Positions 23,743 to 35,975 of a stretch of DNA of 64,000 nt are shown here, piece after piece (position 1 is the first letter of the stretch; each line of letters opens with the position of its first letter). The position numbers and the translations under genes are program-made. The notes below the pieces were generated by a model. That model was given only the letters and a program-made list of their open reading frames with translations, ran no database searches and was not told the origin of the DNA. Origin of the DNA: Trichodelitschia bisporula (taxonomy: Eukaryota > Ascomycota > Dothideomycetes > Phaeotrichales > Phaeotrichaceae); contig ML996688.1 of assembly GCA_010356995.1 (NCBI GenBank), positions 1,772,579 to 1,836,578 of the forward strand, given 5' to 3'.

Positions 23743-24689
23743 GTCCTCGCTGGGCTTAGTCACATTTCGCAGATCGCTCTACCCTTTTCCACATCTTCAT
23801 ATCCGCAAGCGATTCTGCACGGCCACAACTCTCTTACTCAACTCCCCCTTTTTCACACCACATTTCACATTGAAACGACACATTTCCTCCCAACGACATC
23901 TGTGAAACTCTCTCTAGAGCATCTTTGAACCTCAAGTCAAACTTCGAACACGCAAGGAAATGGGCCTCTGGGCTTACACTTCAAGCGCATCGAGGCACGG
24001 CTCTAGTCCATCGATTCTCTTTCCTCTTTCCTCTTTCATCAGAACATCCAACAGGCGGGCGATCGGCAGCATGCACCGGTTTTACATTGGCGGAAGCGGA
24101 TCTGGACTTTAAGACCTGATTGGACAGCTCTGATGGCAACGAAACACAAGTGCGATACATCATCCTTTGCGACACATTATCCTGTGCGACATCGACATTA
24201 CAGCATTCTTTGCAATCCACCAAGCACGCGACTGGGAATGGCGGGAGCATGCACTGGTTTCATTACTAGCGGTAGCAAACGTCACGGAACTGGGCTAAAA
24301 GTGTACTTTGGTGGGCGCGGTGGATGTCATTTTGTTGATGTGGTTTGCGGATTTACGACTGGATGGGCTGGACGACGACACGACTCTTGATACCCGGATT
24401 GGGACGGCGGTCTCGCTATTTGCAGGACTGGTTCTTATGGGAGTCAGGGATTTTGTTCTACAGTGCATTGCAGGTTTCGGAGGATGGTGGCTTTTTACAA
24501 AAATGGAGTGATGGATGGTTGTATGGCCTTACGGTCGCGTAGATAGTCCAAAATCGTCTTCACTCTACTTTCTGCTTCTTGTGATGTGAACGTGCCATGC
24601 TTAATTCCTAATACTACAGTAAACCCGCCCTGATAATCCTTAGTGAGTCCATCATCAGACAAACACCACCACCAAAGACAAACATGTCC
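23743..24689. other. Gene-free stretch
   Basis: No gene. It starts with the 3' UTR of the disordered-protein gene. Two related segments near 24066 and 24244 share GCATGCAC[CT]GGTTT and a following G-rich part, so a duplication of about 180 bases with heavy decay is possible. Confidence 0.35.
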
Positions 24690-24981
24690 ATTATCAAAAA
24701 AAAAGGCCTTCCCAACATAAAGAAGTCCTCAGCGGCTGCCCTTCGGCGGCCGTTGAAGCCCAGAAAACCGGGCGAACCGATTTTACTGATAACCCAAAGC
24801 TTTTAGCTTTCGGTGAGCACACAGGAAAAAAACCAGCGGGTGTAAGATATAGGAGAAAACTCAAAGGTTTTTAAGCTCCGAGTGTGAGAATCAAACAGGC
24901 GTCCTTGAGGGGATGTAGGCTAGACCGCAACTTGCAGCTGCGCTACGGCCCCCCCAGGGCCGCCTGCTCGATTCTCAAATG
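24690..24981 (-). mobile_element. tRNA-derived SINE-like element with terminal inverted repeat
   Basis: On the minus strand GGGGCCGTAGCGCAGCTGC gives a Pol III A-box-like segment (TAGCGCAGCTGC) with a possible D-arm, and TGTTTGATTCT about 45 bases on resembles a B box. A body of about 190 bases follows and ends in T9 (24693-24701 read as A9 on the plus strand), which could be a Pol III terminator. In addition TGAGAATCAAACAGGCG (near 24886) and CGCCTGCTCGATTCTCA (near 24961) are inverted copies bracketing the tRNA-like head. No clear target-site duplication was found. It could instead be a decayed tRNA gene. Confidence 0.4.
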
Positions 24982-25362
24982 TAATTATAGATTTATGGAA
25001 TTATGTACTAATAGTCGCTCGCCCTTCATCCTATCTATTCAACCAGTCACCACGCCCTCAGGTCTAAGCGAATATAGGCGAGCCTAAGCGAGCATCCTCT
25101 CCCATTCTTTCAGCCTTACGACGCGTGGCTTCCCCGCCTTGCCTCTGTGGTGTGACGTGCAGATAAAATTTACAATATCTAACCCCAGCCCAGCCGGCGA
25201 TCCTGCGGGCACGGACTCGGACTTCCCTGACTCCGTCCTGACTCCGTGATGCACAACGGCCCTTGAAAAGCAGCAAATTCCACGGCTTCAGCCGTTGCCT
25301 CTCCAGGCCGTGCGAACGGCAGGGCCGAAGACTATTTCGGCATCCCGTTTACCGACATGCTA

Positions 25363-25571
25363 CGTAATGTGGTTATGGAAGGAGCACTCTTCCGTAAGCA
25401 GGGCCATGCTGTAACACGAGTATGACAGAAAGGAAGGAGCAAAAGAGGATACCCAGCATCGTGCATTTAAACCTCTCTTCCTCTTGTCCTCTCCATCTCC
25501 CCGTCTTTCATTAACTTCTTTCACAATTACCATATTGTATACCCGTACACGGGCCAGTTGAGCCTTGTTGT
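25363..25571 (+). repeat. R1 dispersed repeat, copy 4
   Basis: Contains AATGTGGTTATGGAAGGAGC, CGTAAGCAGGGCCATG, GAAAGGAAGGAGCAAAAGAG, ATCGTGCATTTAAACC, a C/T tract and TTTCACAATTACC. The TATA-like CATTTAAA is near 25465. No gene follows within 1 kb on the plus strand. Confidence 0.7.
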
Positions 25572-26692
25572 ATATCACCACGCACGGCATTCCTCCGCCA
25601 GGATAGAACTGTTGCCGTACACATTCGGCTGTTCGGCCACCTGTGGCCAGCGACATCTCCATCTCCGACTCCGGCTCCGTCGCCACGCGCCAGACTGGAA
25701 TGGGGTATGTCTGAGGGTGTGAGCTACGGTTCGCACCGCGGGGGACGCGTATACATAGGCTTTGTTCCAATGCCGGTGGTTGAAGCATTTAGTCCAAGTG
25801 CCGTTCTCTCCCATCTCCCACTTCAGCACACCACCCACAACCCCAGAACACCGTAAGCCACCCTTCCACCGCCTTCATGCGAATCACCCCCTCACACCCA
25901 AGCAGGGCCAGGTTTCAGCCCTGGCCTATCGCTACCCTCACCCACCCCCCACCCGTCCGACAGCCATGGCCACACACCGCCAGCTCCAGCGGCACTACCC
26001 CCCCAACACTCCCTCCCCCACCCCGCGCCCTCCCCCACAGGGTCCGCTGCCGTGGGACAGTGAGGATTTTATCGCCTGGTGAATGAAGGGCTGGAGAGGT
26101 GCACATCGACCAATATGGCGCAACGTGGGGATGAAGGTGATGATTGGCCGGCAGTTGACAAAGGAGTTGGATATGTGCAATCAAGCGGAACGGCGTTGGG
26201 ATATAGTTGAAGGGCGGATAGGGAGTTAGGATGGGATAGGATCGAGACCTGAGGGTTTCGATGTCGTCCATTTGGAGTAGTTGGTCTGACAATGTCTGCA
26301 ATATCAGTCTGCATTCATTCATGTCTGTCGTAACCTACTGTACCACCACCCACCGGCCCTCCCCCTCAAGCCCCACACATACACAATGTCCCTTGGCACA
26401 AGGCACCCGACACATAAAGCCGACCAAGGACCACCACGCAACACACAGGCAGCCCGCTCCCGCGCACCGCACTCGCAACGAGATGCTAGAACTAAAGACC
26501 ACACCCACTCCACAGCCAGCAACACCCCACTGCGATCACGCACAACACACGCAAAGCAGGACCAGGAACCACACACTCAAAAAAGCGAACAGTCTTGCAC
26601 CTCACAATATCCCTGCGCCCGTAGGCCTAAACGAATAATGCCCCACCTCAAAACGCCCTATACACAGTGCCCTAATCCCAATAGCACTAGAA
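25572..26692. other. Gene-free stretch, 3' side of the ABC transporter
   Basis: No supported gene. Frames from 25.76 to 26.1 kb and 26.3 to 26.7 kb are Pro/His/Thr-rich, overlap in several frames and look like C-rich low-complexity DNA. The 3' UTR of the ABC transporter lies at its right end. Confidence 0.4.
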
Positions 26693-29600
26693 CTACTCCC
26701 TCTCCCCACCCATCCCACTCCCCTCCCCATTTCCTTCCCGCGCCACCGCCGCAGCCCTCTCCCCCGCCTTCCTAGCCCTCTCCCTCAACAACCCCCCCTC
26801 CCCACTCCTCTCACACATCCCCCTAAACACCCCATCCTCCACCTTCAACAACTCCCACGGAGCACCCCACTCCACCACCCCCCCCGCCTCCAAGACCACA
26901 ACGCGATCATAATCCACAATAGTCCCCAAGCGATGCGCAACCGTCAACGTCGTCGTCCCCCCCAAACCTCCATCTGCCTCCCTAAGCGCATTCTGGATCT
27001 TGCTATCCGTGGCCCGGTCGATGGAGGCTGTGGCTTCGTCCATGAGGAGGACGCGGGGCTGTTTGAGGAGTGCGCGAGCGAGGCAGAGGAGTTGGCGTTG
27101 CCCTTGGGAGAGATTGAGCCCGGATTCAGAGACCGCGGTTTGCAAAGACAAGAATGGGTTTTTGTTCTCGCCTTGCGTGGTGCCGGGCGTGGCGGTGCCG
27201 GTGCCGGCGTGTACGGCCTCGCCTTCGTCTTCCGCCTCCACAGCGGCCGGGGAACTAAGCGGCGAGTCCTGGATCGTGATCAGCGGGACGGTGGACGCAG
27301 CAGGCGTAGTCGGGCGCGTGGTCGCTGGGGTATTCGTTTCGCCGATGAGGTGCACGCGGCGCAACGCGTCGAAGATCTGCTCGTCGGTGAAGGCGTCGAA
27401 TGGATCCAGATTGGACCGAATAGTTCCCGTGAACAGCGTCGGATCTGAAGGCATCAGCACAATCCAACCCTCGAAGCGCGGAACTCACCCTGCGGTACCA
27501 TGACAATCGCCTCGCGCAGATCCCTGAGGCCGACAGTCGAAATATCCACCCCATCAATGAGTATCCTCCCCTCATCCGCCTCGAGCGCACGGAAAAGCGC
27601 AAGCGCAAGGGAACTCTTCCCCGCGCCCGTCCGCCCCACAATCCCCACCTTCTCCCCCGGCTTAACACTAAAGGACACCCCCTTAAGCACCCTCTCCAAA
27701 TCCGGCCGATACCTCGCCGAATAATTCTCAAACACAACCTCACCAGCCGGTGGCCAACCCATCGGCGGTCGATGCCCCTCCGGCACCTCAGCCGGCGCCT
27801 CCTGCTCCACATCCAGATACTCCTTAATCCTCTCCACGCTGTTCATATTCTGCTCATTACTCGCATAGCACCGCACAAACCAGAGCACATTCTCCGTAAA
27901 CGTAACCGCGTACGTGAGCGCCAGACCCGCAGCACCGGGATCGATCCTCCCCGTATTCAGCACCACGAACGCGCCGGCGAAGAAACCGACCAGTGCGCCC
28001 ACGACATCGACGCGGAAGGCGAGCCACCTGTTCGCGGCCCAGAGGAAGATGAATGGTCTGTTGTGGGCGTTGATTTTGTTTAGGTTTTCGCGGATGAAGC
28101 GGCGCTGGTCGCCGTAGGCGCGGATGGTGGTCATGCCGCTGAGCGTTTCGCCGAATTGCTGGTAAAGCGGGGAGCGCTGCACGGACTCGAGGCGCTTGAG
28201 GTCGCGGGAGGAGTTGATGTAAAACGCGCCGATGAGGTAGTACAGCACCGAGATGCCGACGCCAGCGATCAGGAAACCGGGCGTGATGACACTGATCAGG
28301 ATGACGATGGTGACGATGCTCGCCATGCAGTGCACGACGCCCAGCGCAATCGGCGCAACTTCCTGATCAATCGCCTCCACGTCCTTGGAGAACCGATTCA
28401 TAATCTGTCCCAGCGGTGTCTGGTCGAAAAAGCGGAACCGCGCCCGCATCACCGATTCCATAAGCCGCTGGTGTATGCGCCGTGACGCAGCGAGCGACCC
28501 ACCGAACACAATCACCTCGCGCAAGCCAGTGATGATGATAAACCCGATGCCGAGCAGCGCGTACACACCGAGGTAGTAATCGTTATCCACAGCCGGATGC
28601 GCGCCAAACACGCCCATCGGCGCAACATTCAGCGTAAACGCCGGATTCGGACTCTCGCGCTTCAACGGCACAGGCAGATTACACGTCCCAGGCGGGAGCC
28701 TCGCGCCCTGCCCGGCAAAATACGCCGCGTGAGTCAAGCCCGATGACTCCACGTCCGGCGCATACGCATTTGCCCACTCGCGGATCCACACATTCGTCGC
28801 CACGGACGAGGCCTGCTGCAGAACGAACGTCGACATAGCCGCGAGCCAGAACCACCACGGGCCCATAGCGCGCAAGTACAGCACGATAATGCCCATCTTG
28901 ACACTCCCATAGGCGCGCGTTTCCGCTTGCTGCTGCACCAAAGCCGCAGACACGGCATCCGCCTTAGCCGTGCCATTCGTAGCACCGTTCACCGTCCCGT
29001 TGCCATTGCCATTTGCCCTGCCGTTCGTTTCTTCGACCGGTAGCTTCGCCTGCGAGGCCACGCGCGACGGCGCACCGCTCTTGGTGTCGACTTCCTCGCC
29101 GAGGAGCCCCGTGTCGGCGACGGAGTCCGGATCGCCCTGGGCGACGACGCGGCCGTTGTCCATTACGACGGCGAAATCGGCCCTGGGCAGCGCGAGGGAC
29201 ACGTTGTGCGTGACCATGATGCAGGTGCGGCCGCGCATTAGCGCGTTGCCCATAATCGCATGATCGAAAATCCACTCCGCAGTATGGGTATCCACGGCCG
29301 AGAGCACATCGTCAAGCAGCACGTAGCGCGCCCGCGAATACAGCGCACGCGCCAACGAGATGCGCTGCTTCTGGCCGCCCGAAAGCGTGACGCCCTTCTC
29401 GCCAACAAGCGTCTCGTCGCCCGCATCCAGAATCTCCAGGTCTCGCTCCAAACTGCAAGCCTTGACCACGTCGGCATACCGCTTCGCATCCCACGGTGTT
29501 GCAAAAGTGATATTGTTCTTGATGTTGTCATTGACCAGCCACGCCTGTTGCGCGCAGTACGCGACCGAATCCGACAGGCCATCGGCGTCAGGACGCACAT

Positions 29601-31993
29601 CCTCGCGGCTGCGGCGGCCACCAGGCAAATACACGCTGCCCTTGATGAGTGTCATCTCGCCGAGCAGCGCGAGCAGAAGCGAGGTCTTGCCCGCGCCCGT
29701 CGGGCCGACAACAACATTCAGGCCACCGGGCTTGAACTTGACGTTCATATCCCACAACCGGAACGCTTCGTCCTCGACCGGAGTCGATGCACCGTGTACA
29801 AGCTCCGTGTTCGCGCCCCACGAAAAAGTCGCGCGCTCAAAGCCGATATTCGGATTTCCATCCGCATCAACCGCGTCATCCTTCAGCTGCTCGTATTTCT
29901 CCGTCTCCGGCTCAGCGAGGAACTCCTCGATGCGGTCCACGGACACCTTAGACTCCTGCACATGAGCAATCATATCAGCAAGCTGGTCGAGCGGGATGCG
30001 CAGGATCTGGAAGAGCGAGAGAGCGGTAAACGCGATACTCGGGATAAGCTCGCGGTGTTCAACCTTGGTGAAGACTAGGAACGAGAAAAAGGTAATCAAA
30101 ACCGGCACACCGGACCACAGCATAGCAGCCATGGACCACATAGCGTACTTCCAGCGCAGAAGCTTGAGTTCCAGGCTGCGCGTTTGGTTGACGTTGTCCA
30201 TGAAGCGCGGCTCCCAGGCAAAAAACTTGATGATGCGAATGTTGCTAAGCACTTCGTTGGTCTTGTGGATGCGCACGTCGGTCGCCGCCAGGATCTTCTT
30301 CTGAATGCGCGCAAACTCGCGCGAGATGAGCAGATTCACCGGTAGCAGGATAATCATCATGCTAATACCGACGATGGAGCTGTAGCCGAGGATGCGATAC
30401 AGCAAGGTAATGGCCACAACAGCCTGCACCGGCGCACTCGCCCACAGGAAATGGAGGTAGGCGCAGATCTCGCTGACTTTGAACGAGTCGACAGCCATCA
30501 GATTGATGATGGTTCCAGACGTGACCTGCTCGTTGCCAGTCGGCGCCGCAGCTACCGGCTTCGCCTTCTCCTTCTTGCGGCCGAGTGACAGGAGCTTCTT
30601 GAGTAGACCCTTATCATCTCCTTCCGCCTTCTTTCCCTGTTCACCCAGTACCTTGTCGCCCTGGGCAGACACACGCCGCTTCAGCGCCTTGGCGTAGATT
30701 TCACCGATAATGACAGCGCGAATGCGGATGCACACCTTGCGCCCGATCCACAGTGCCTGGCCGTCCGCAAGAGCCGCCGCGCAACCAGACACGAAAAGCA
30801 GGACAACATAGAACCAAGCGGCATTCCGCGGCGTCTCCTCCGGCTTCTCGACATACTCGAGAATGGCCTTGAGGAGAAGGGTCGGCGCAAAGGTGAGGAA
30901 CCCGGAGAAAGCGGCCCACAGCGACTGAATGATGAGACTACGCTTGAAATACTTGAGCAGGTGCCATGCAAGGACAGACGTCTTCTTGAGCTGACGGTAG
31001 TCGGCGAGCAGCGCACCAGCCTTGTCGCGCGGCGGTAGGTTCCAGACATCGGCCATTTCAAACGCCTTCCTATACCCCTGCCAAACGATGGCATCAACCC
31101 AACCAAACGTCGCCAGAGAGAAAACGCTCGCCGTCTGCTCCTCACTAGGCTTAAGATCGCCCTCGTACTCGAGACGGACGGCCTTGTTGCCCTTGCGGCT
31201 GGTGAGCGCAATCGCCGCCAGCAAACTGGTCAAGGAAAAGTCGACAATGCACAGAGTCTGCGCCTGTCCGGAGCGCGGATGGACGAGCGCGGAGCGGAAT
31301 GTGAGTCCGCTGATGAGCCACAACGCACAGTACAGGAAAGCCGTGTGGTACCAGAGACGATAGAAAGACCAGTGCAGCGCACGGGTCGAAAAGAGAAGGC
31401 GACCAGATGCAAGGGCCGCAATATACGCCCAGACGGCAAGCATAGAAATAGCCGCAACGCGTCCGCGGTGGCCCCAGGCATTGCTCAAGAAGATGACGGC
31501 GTGTACGCCCAGCTGTGTGAGCACGGCGATCTCCTCGACGACGACGAGCAGCGTCTCGAAGCGGGGCCGGCTAGTGTCGATGACGGAATCGTGGGTCGCG
31601 ACGCGATGTAGAGTGACTTCCTCGTCGCGCGCGGACTCGTCCAAGGTATCGTCCACGTCGTCCTCGTCATTGGCCGTGGCAATGTAGGGCGTGGCATTGT
31701 CCCAGGCGTGCGAGTGGAGGGGCTTGTAGCCGGCGTGGTGGTGGGAGCGGATGGAAGTGATGATCTGAACAGTGAGATAGACGAGCGATATGGAAGCGAC
31801 GAGAAGCGGAAGAAGGGTTAGTAAGTAGCTGTAGTGGTGGTAATGTTAGCCATCATCGATAAGGCGAGAAGAGTAACAGCCGGACTCACTCAAGTTGGAA
31901 GCAACGCGTGAAGTCATCGAGGCGCCAGAGCGGCGACCGGCAGTGGGCAAACATGCTCGAATGGGCTATCGAGAAAGAGGAGGCATTGAGCAT
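26693..31993 (-). CDS. ABCC (MRP-type) full-length ABC transporter
   Basis: ATP-driven exporter of organic anions, conjugates or drugs, of the ABCC/MRP family; similarity is strongest to vacuolar yeast Ybt1/Bpt1-type pumps (inference from memory of motifs). Three exons: 31890-31993, 27489-31828, 26693-27444; introns of 61 and 44 nt, phases consistent, 1731 residues. An N-terminal TMD0-like hydrophobic region comes first (LLTLLPLLVASISLVYLTV and on), then TMD1, NBD1 with Walker A GPTGAGKTS, CAQQAWLVNDNIKNNI, signature LSGGQKQR and Walker B YVLLDDVLSAVD, a linker with NGRANGNGNG, TMD2, and NBD2 with GRTGAGKSS, LSQGQRQ and VLLMDEATASID. NBD1 has Asp in place of the catalytic Glu after Walker B, as is usual for ABCC. 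NBD2 carries an inserted Thr/Ala-rich loop of about 55 residues between LIGETNTPA and SESGLNLSQGQ. Confidence 0.95.
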
Positions 31994-33891
31994 GCTCCAG
32001 CGGTGATGGTGGGAAGGAGAGGAGTTGGGGGGAAGATTGTGTGTTGATTTACAGTAGGAAACGGGGGGGAGGGAGAGGGCGATGCAAGAAGCTTGAAAAT
32101 GGATCTTCTGGGTTGAGGCGTCAAACAGGCATCCCGACCGCATTCGCCTCAGGCATATGTGCGGGGCCAAGCTCACAAGCTTCGCGAGCTACTGCAAGTC
32201 CTTCTGCAAGACCATCTGCACCTCAAGTCCTAGCACGATACTTTGAATTCGGCTGCCTCTTTCAACCCCACCTCTTCTTCATCCGGATCGCGGCCTACTG
32301 CTCTAGCCCTATCCTTAGCCAGGTCCCCGCAAGGTCTCCATCCTTTGTCGTTTGCCGGGTGGCCTCGGTAGTATCCCACGCATCTGCAGATGGACTTCAT
32401 GTACACTATCTGTCGTCAATGCAGGGGAGGGTGGATAAACAGTCAGATACACTTCACATGGGACATGGATGAGGGTCGTTATGCATCTGCGCAACGGGCA
32501 ATTTATCCCGTCGTACACACAGCGGGGCACGATAATGCCCATATCCCCTCCATTCACCGCCCCGCTCTCAATTCTCACCACCATCTCCATCAAGCGGTAA
32601 CATCGCACGCTCACCGTCGCCACTGGCAATTCTCTCATCATCATAACCATCATAATCATCATCGTGAACAATGAAAAATCTTCTTCTCCTAGTAAAACTC
32701 CCACCAGATCTCCCCCCCCTCCATCTCAATTCCGACACCGCACTCCCTTCTCAGACGCACAATCCCGGCTCCAACCCCGGCAGCGGCAAGGATTCAGCCG
32801 CGGGACGCAGAGCCGACCTGCACCGAGCGGGAACGGGCGGCCTGATAGGACACGGGCTCGGGGCTCGGAGTACAGTCCAGTACGAAGCGCGCGGATGGAA
32901 ACTGATATTCCGGCTATCACGAAGGAAAGTGCGCACGATTTTCTCTGCGCAATCCCTTATTAGCCACATCCCTTCCGTCTAAACACATTTGTCAACCGAC
33001 CCGGTGTCACAGACCGAGTACAATGCCGAAGCCTTCTCCCCGCCGTCACACACCGCCATCGCACCAATCCCCGCACCTCCATTTCCGCTGACAGACAACA
33101 GGCATGACGTCTCCGCTACAAAACCGTCATGGCCTCTGCTCGTGCGCATTGGCCTTGATATGCGGTGTTAGCTCCGGGCTGATCGTGATTCCCGCTCCAC
33201 CAAGTGCCATCCTCAACGTCTATTTGAATTTCGAAGGTGCCATCGTCGAGTCCTCTCCCCTTCACCCCCCTTCACCCCTTCACTCACCCCCTCCCCAAAA
33301 ACCCCAGCACGCTCGTATCCCCAAATCACGCGCCCACGCGCAAGGAGAGCGGAGTCATACCTCGTATTCTCAATTCAACGTATCGTACATCACTGCCCAA
33401 ACCGATATTCCACCATATGCTCAACACCGCAATGCGAATGTGGTGCTTGCTCCAACCTCTTCGCTCATGATTCTCATCGCGAGGAAAGCATTTCAAGTCC
33501 CCCATTTTGGACTCGGCATAATCCTCGACCCAGTCGACTTGTGTCCCGAGTACAGTGCCGCCCGGTGCTACGTCTCCGGGCCGGTATCGTGGCACGGAGT
33601 CGTGTGCGAGGGGTGATGGGGGGGTGTGATTGTGCCACTGAACCTTGTAACCACCGAGGTCTGGCAGTCGACACTGATTTACTTGTGATGTGGTCAAATA
33701 TGCATAAAAGACTCGACATCACTCTTCGAAGCCCTTCGTCCCACAGCAGACAGATGGCGTCGCTGTAGGGCTGAGACCAACAAGTCACAAGTCACGAGAT
33801 CCATTTCCATATCTGGAAGGCAGCGCAATATGTCGTAGGACGCTCAATTCAACATCAACTCCTCTTCTAATATTCAACCCCAACTCCCTCC
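31994..33891. other. Gap between the ABC transporter and the F-box gene
   Basis: No clear gene. The left end is the ABC transporter promoter side. Near 32550-32665 there is CATCA/CATCAT low complexity. A weak minus-strand frame at 33326-33697 is listed separately. The right end holds the 3' side of the F-box gene. Confidence 0.4.
33326..33697 (-). CDS. Doubtful small hypothetical protein
   Basis: A 123-codon frame whose translation looks protein-like (GGYKVQWHNHTPP, SVPRYRPGDVAPGGTVLG, VDWVEDYAESKMGDLKCF) but which matches no family I know and has no firm start. It could be an exon of an unresolved gene or chance. Included because its composition differs from the neighbouring low-complexity frames. 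Confidence 0.2.
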   Translation of the reverse strand: MTTSQVNQCRLPDLGGYKVQWHNHTPPSPLAHDSVPRYRPGDVAPGGTVLGTQVDWVEDYAESKMGDLKCFPRDENHERRGWSKHHIRIAVLSIWWNIGLGSDVRYVELRIRGMTPLSLRVGA

Positions 33892-35136
33892 TCAACCCAT
33901 CACCAACCCCCCCCCCTCCCTCTCCCCATCCCCAAATCCTGCCTCAACAACCCCCCAAAATTCCTTCGCAGGCACCCCCCTCTCCCCCAACACCCACTCC
34001 AACGTCCCCCCAAACGTCTGCCCATTATTCTCAAACCACTCCCCCAAACCCCTAACAAAGCCTTCCACCATCGCCCGTCTCGGCGCATGTTCCTTAAGCC
34101 ACATAATCTGCCCCGGATCAAGCTTAAGCATATCCTCAACCACATAGTAGTGTCCCACCTCATCCCCCCACCCCTCGCCCCCAGGATCACTCTCCCCACT
34201 CAGCGCATACTTCGCCGCTCTCGCCCTCCTCACCGCCGAAGAATGGAAATAATGACTCGCAAAGAACCCCTCCCTCTCATCCGTGACCCCCCTCTGCCCA
34301 AACCCATCTGCGGGAAACCCCGCGCCCGGCCCCGCAGGAGCCGGGTAATTCAGATGGATATTGAACCCAAACAGCACGCTCCGCGCGCCCTCATCCCCCC
34401 ATCTTCTCCGGACTTTCCGCGCCACCGCCCCGTTCGACGGACACACATTCCCCTGCACCACCTCGCGCACCACGCCCTGCACATCCGCCATATCCGCCAA
34501 CTCCGCCGTGCTGTAATTATGAAGCAGTCTCGCCCTCGCCGCAACCGCCTCCGGCGCCATACGGCGCTCGCGCGGCGTGGACCGGGTGTGGAACGCGCGT
34601 GTGTACAACCAGAGCCGATAAACAGCAGCACGAACTCTCCGGCGCTCCTCAGGCGTCAACAGCCTCCTGGACGCAGGATTCAATTTCCATTTCTTGAACG
34701 GGTAGAGCGTAGCCCACTTCTCGGCCACCGTACCCGTGGCCGCGATTTGGGCCAGGAGAGCGAGGGAAAAGGGCGTTGCGCGCGGAACGTGCGGCGGCTG
34801 CGACGCGTTATGTGTGAGGAGCTGGGTGAGGTCGGGGAGCGGGCCGTATTGGGCCTCGGCGGCGCGCTCGAGGATGGCGAGTTTGCGGGAGGAGAAGATT
34901 GCGGAGAGGCGGTGGCAGGTGCGGGCTAGGGCGAGGCAGGAGGGGAGGGTGGGGAGGGAGAGGTAGATTTGGGTTATGATTTCGGTGGGGAGGAGGTCCA
35001 GAGGTGGCGAGGAGGTTGGGGTAGCAGTGGGGGTGAGTGAGGAGGCGGGGAGTTCGGTGGATTCGATGATGTGAGTGAGGTCTTTTGACTCGATGTCCGA
35101 GAGGGAGAGGGAGCGGAGATCATTTTCCCAGGCCAT
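33892..35136 (-). CDS. F-box protein
   Basis: A 414-residue protein with an N-terminal F-box at residues about 46-90 (LDLLPTEIITQIYLSLPTLP, then ALARTCHRLSAIFSSRK). F-box proteins link substrates to SCF ubiquitin ligases through Skp1. The remainder has no repeats such as LRR or WD40; it is helical and Arg-rich (TPEERRRVRAAVYRLWLYTR), then has a segment GFNIHLNYPAPAGPGAGF and ends Gly-rich. No intron is needed. It diverges from the F-box-like gene starting at 35976. The target is unknown. Confidence 0.85.
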   Translation of the reverse strand: MAWENDLRSLSLSDIESKDLTHIIESTELPASSLTPTATPTSSPPLDLLPTEIITQIYLSLPTLPSCLALARTCHRLSAIFSSRKLAILERAAEAQYGPLPDLTQLLTHNASQPPHVPRATPFSLALLAQIAATGTVAEKWATLYPFKKWKLNPASRRLLTPEERRRVRAAVYRLWLYTRAFHTRSTPRERRMAPEAVAARARLLHNYSTAELADMADVQGVVREVVQGNVCPSNGAVARKVRRRWGDEGARSVLFGFNIHLNYPAPAGPGAGFPADGFGQRGVTDEREGFFASHYFHSSAVRRARAAKYALSGESDPGGEGWGDEVGHYYVVEDMLKLDPGQIMWLKEHAPRRAMVEGFVRGLGEWFENNGQTFGGTLEWVLGERGVPAKEFWGVVEAGFGDGEREGGGLVMG

Positions 35137-35242
35137 TTTGTCGTGGATCTAGAGAATGAACGCTACACTTGCTCGTTCAGGTGAGCAAGTAGTAGCGCGT
35201 GCGAACTTGGAAACTCAAACAACGAACACCCCGACGTTGGGG

Positions 35243-35252
35243 CTATATAAAG
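35243..35252. promoter_or_regulatory. TATA box between divergent F-box genes
   Basis: CTATATAAAG about 107 bases upstream of the F-box gene. On the minus strand it reads CTTTATATAG, so it could serve that gene; on the plus strand it is 720 bases from the next start, too far for a usual leader. Confidence 0.4.
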
Positions 35253-35975
35253 AGGAGGGATTCGAGCTCGTAAAGGGACCATTGGTCTGGCCGCGTAGGC
35301 CGGGTCCTCGCAAACGTATCATGGTTGCTGTGGCTAACAAGAGAGGAAAGGGAGGAGGTGACGAGATGAGCCAGGAAATGGTGTTGCTGGCTCCAGGATC
35401 CCGGACGCTTGGCGACGCGGCAGAGAGTTTCGCCGTGCCGTGACATCTTACTTCTTTGGCTTTGGTGGCATGCGGACGCAAGGAGTTTATGCGTTCTGGA
35501 GATGTTTTGGGGAAAGCTCTCTGCGGGTGCGAGATTAGGATGCTTGGATGCGTCATTGAAAAGATTGTGATAGAGGACCATCATTACCTCTAGCTATCAC
35601 TTACGGACTCCACATCTGAATTCCGCTACCCGTACTCCGTACATATGAACCACGACCACCAGCGACATACAAACGTCTCAACCACCCTCTCAAACGACAG
35701 AGCCTAGGAATAAACGCCCACTGAGCCGCAAGCTATCTCCTGCTTATCGGAGCACACGCGCGCGTACCGTATCGCCAATCCCTCACCGCCAACTGTCGTA
35801 TCGTCACCCCCGGTCATCCCGCTAAGCCGCGCCGGCCCGAATCCCGCTTCCCGCCCGCCTTGGCGCCCCGACATCCACTCCGCACGCTCAGCCTTTCCAG
35901 TTCCACGACATCTCATCACACAAGCAATCGGAAACTCCCTCGAAGTCCACAGCTTCAATATCGTCCTCTCAAAAA

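Noticed and set aside
21868-23763. 631-codon minus-strand frame opposite the disordered protein
   Set aside because: Composition (Arg/Val/Leu runs) follows from the GC-rich opposite strand; no motif, no promoter, and the plus frame has a coherent domain layout.
26386-26775. Thr/His/Pro-rich plus frames at the ABC transporter 3' end
   Set aside because: C-rich low-complexity DNA gives long open frames in several phases at once; no start context or motif.
32671-32982. 103-codon plus frame starting MKNLLLLVKL
   Set aside because: The hydrophobic start looks like a signal peptide, but the rest is unstructured, overlaps another open frame and shows no splice or promoter support.
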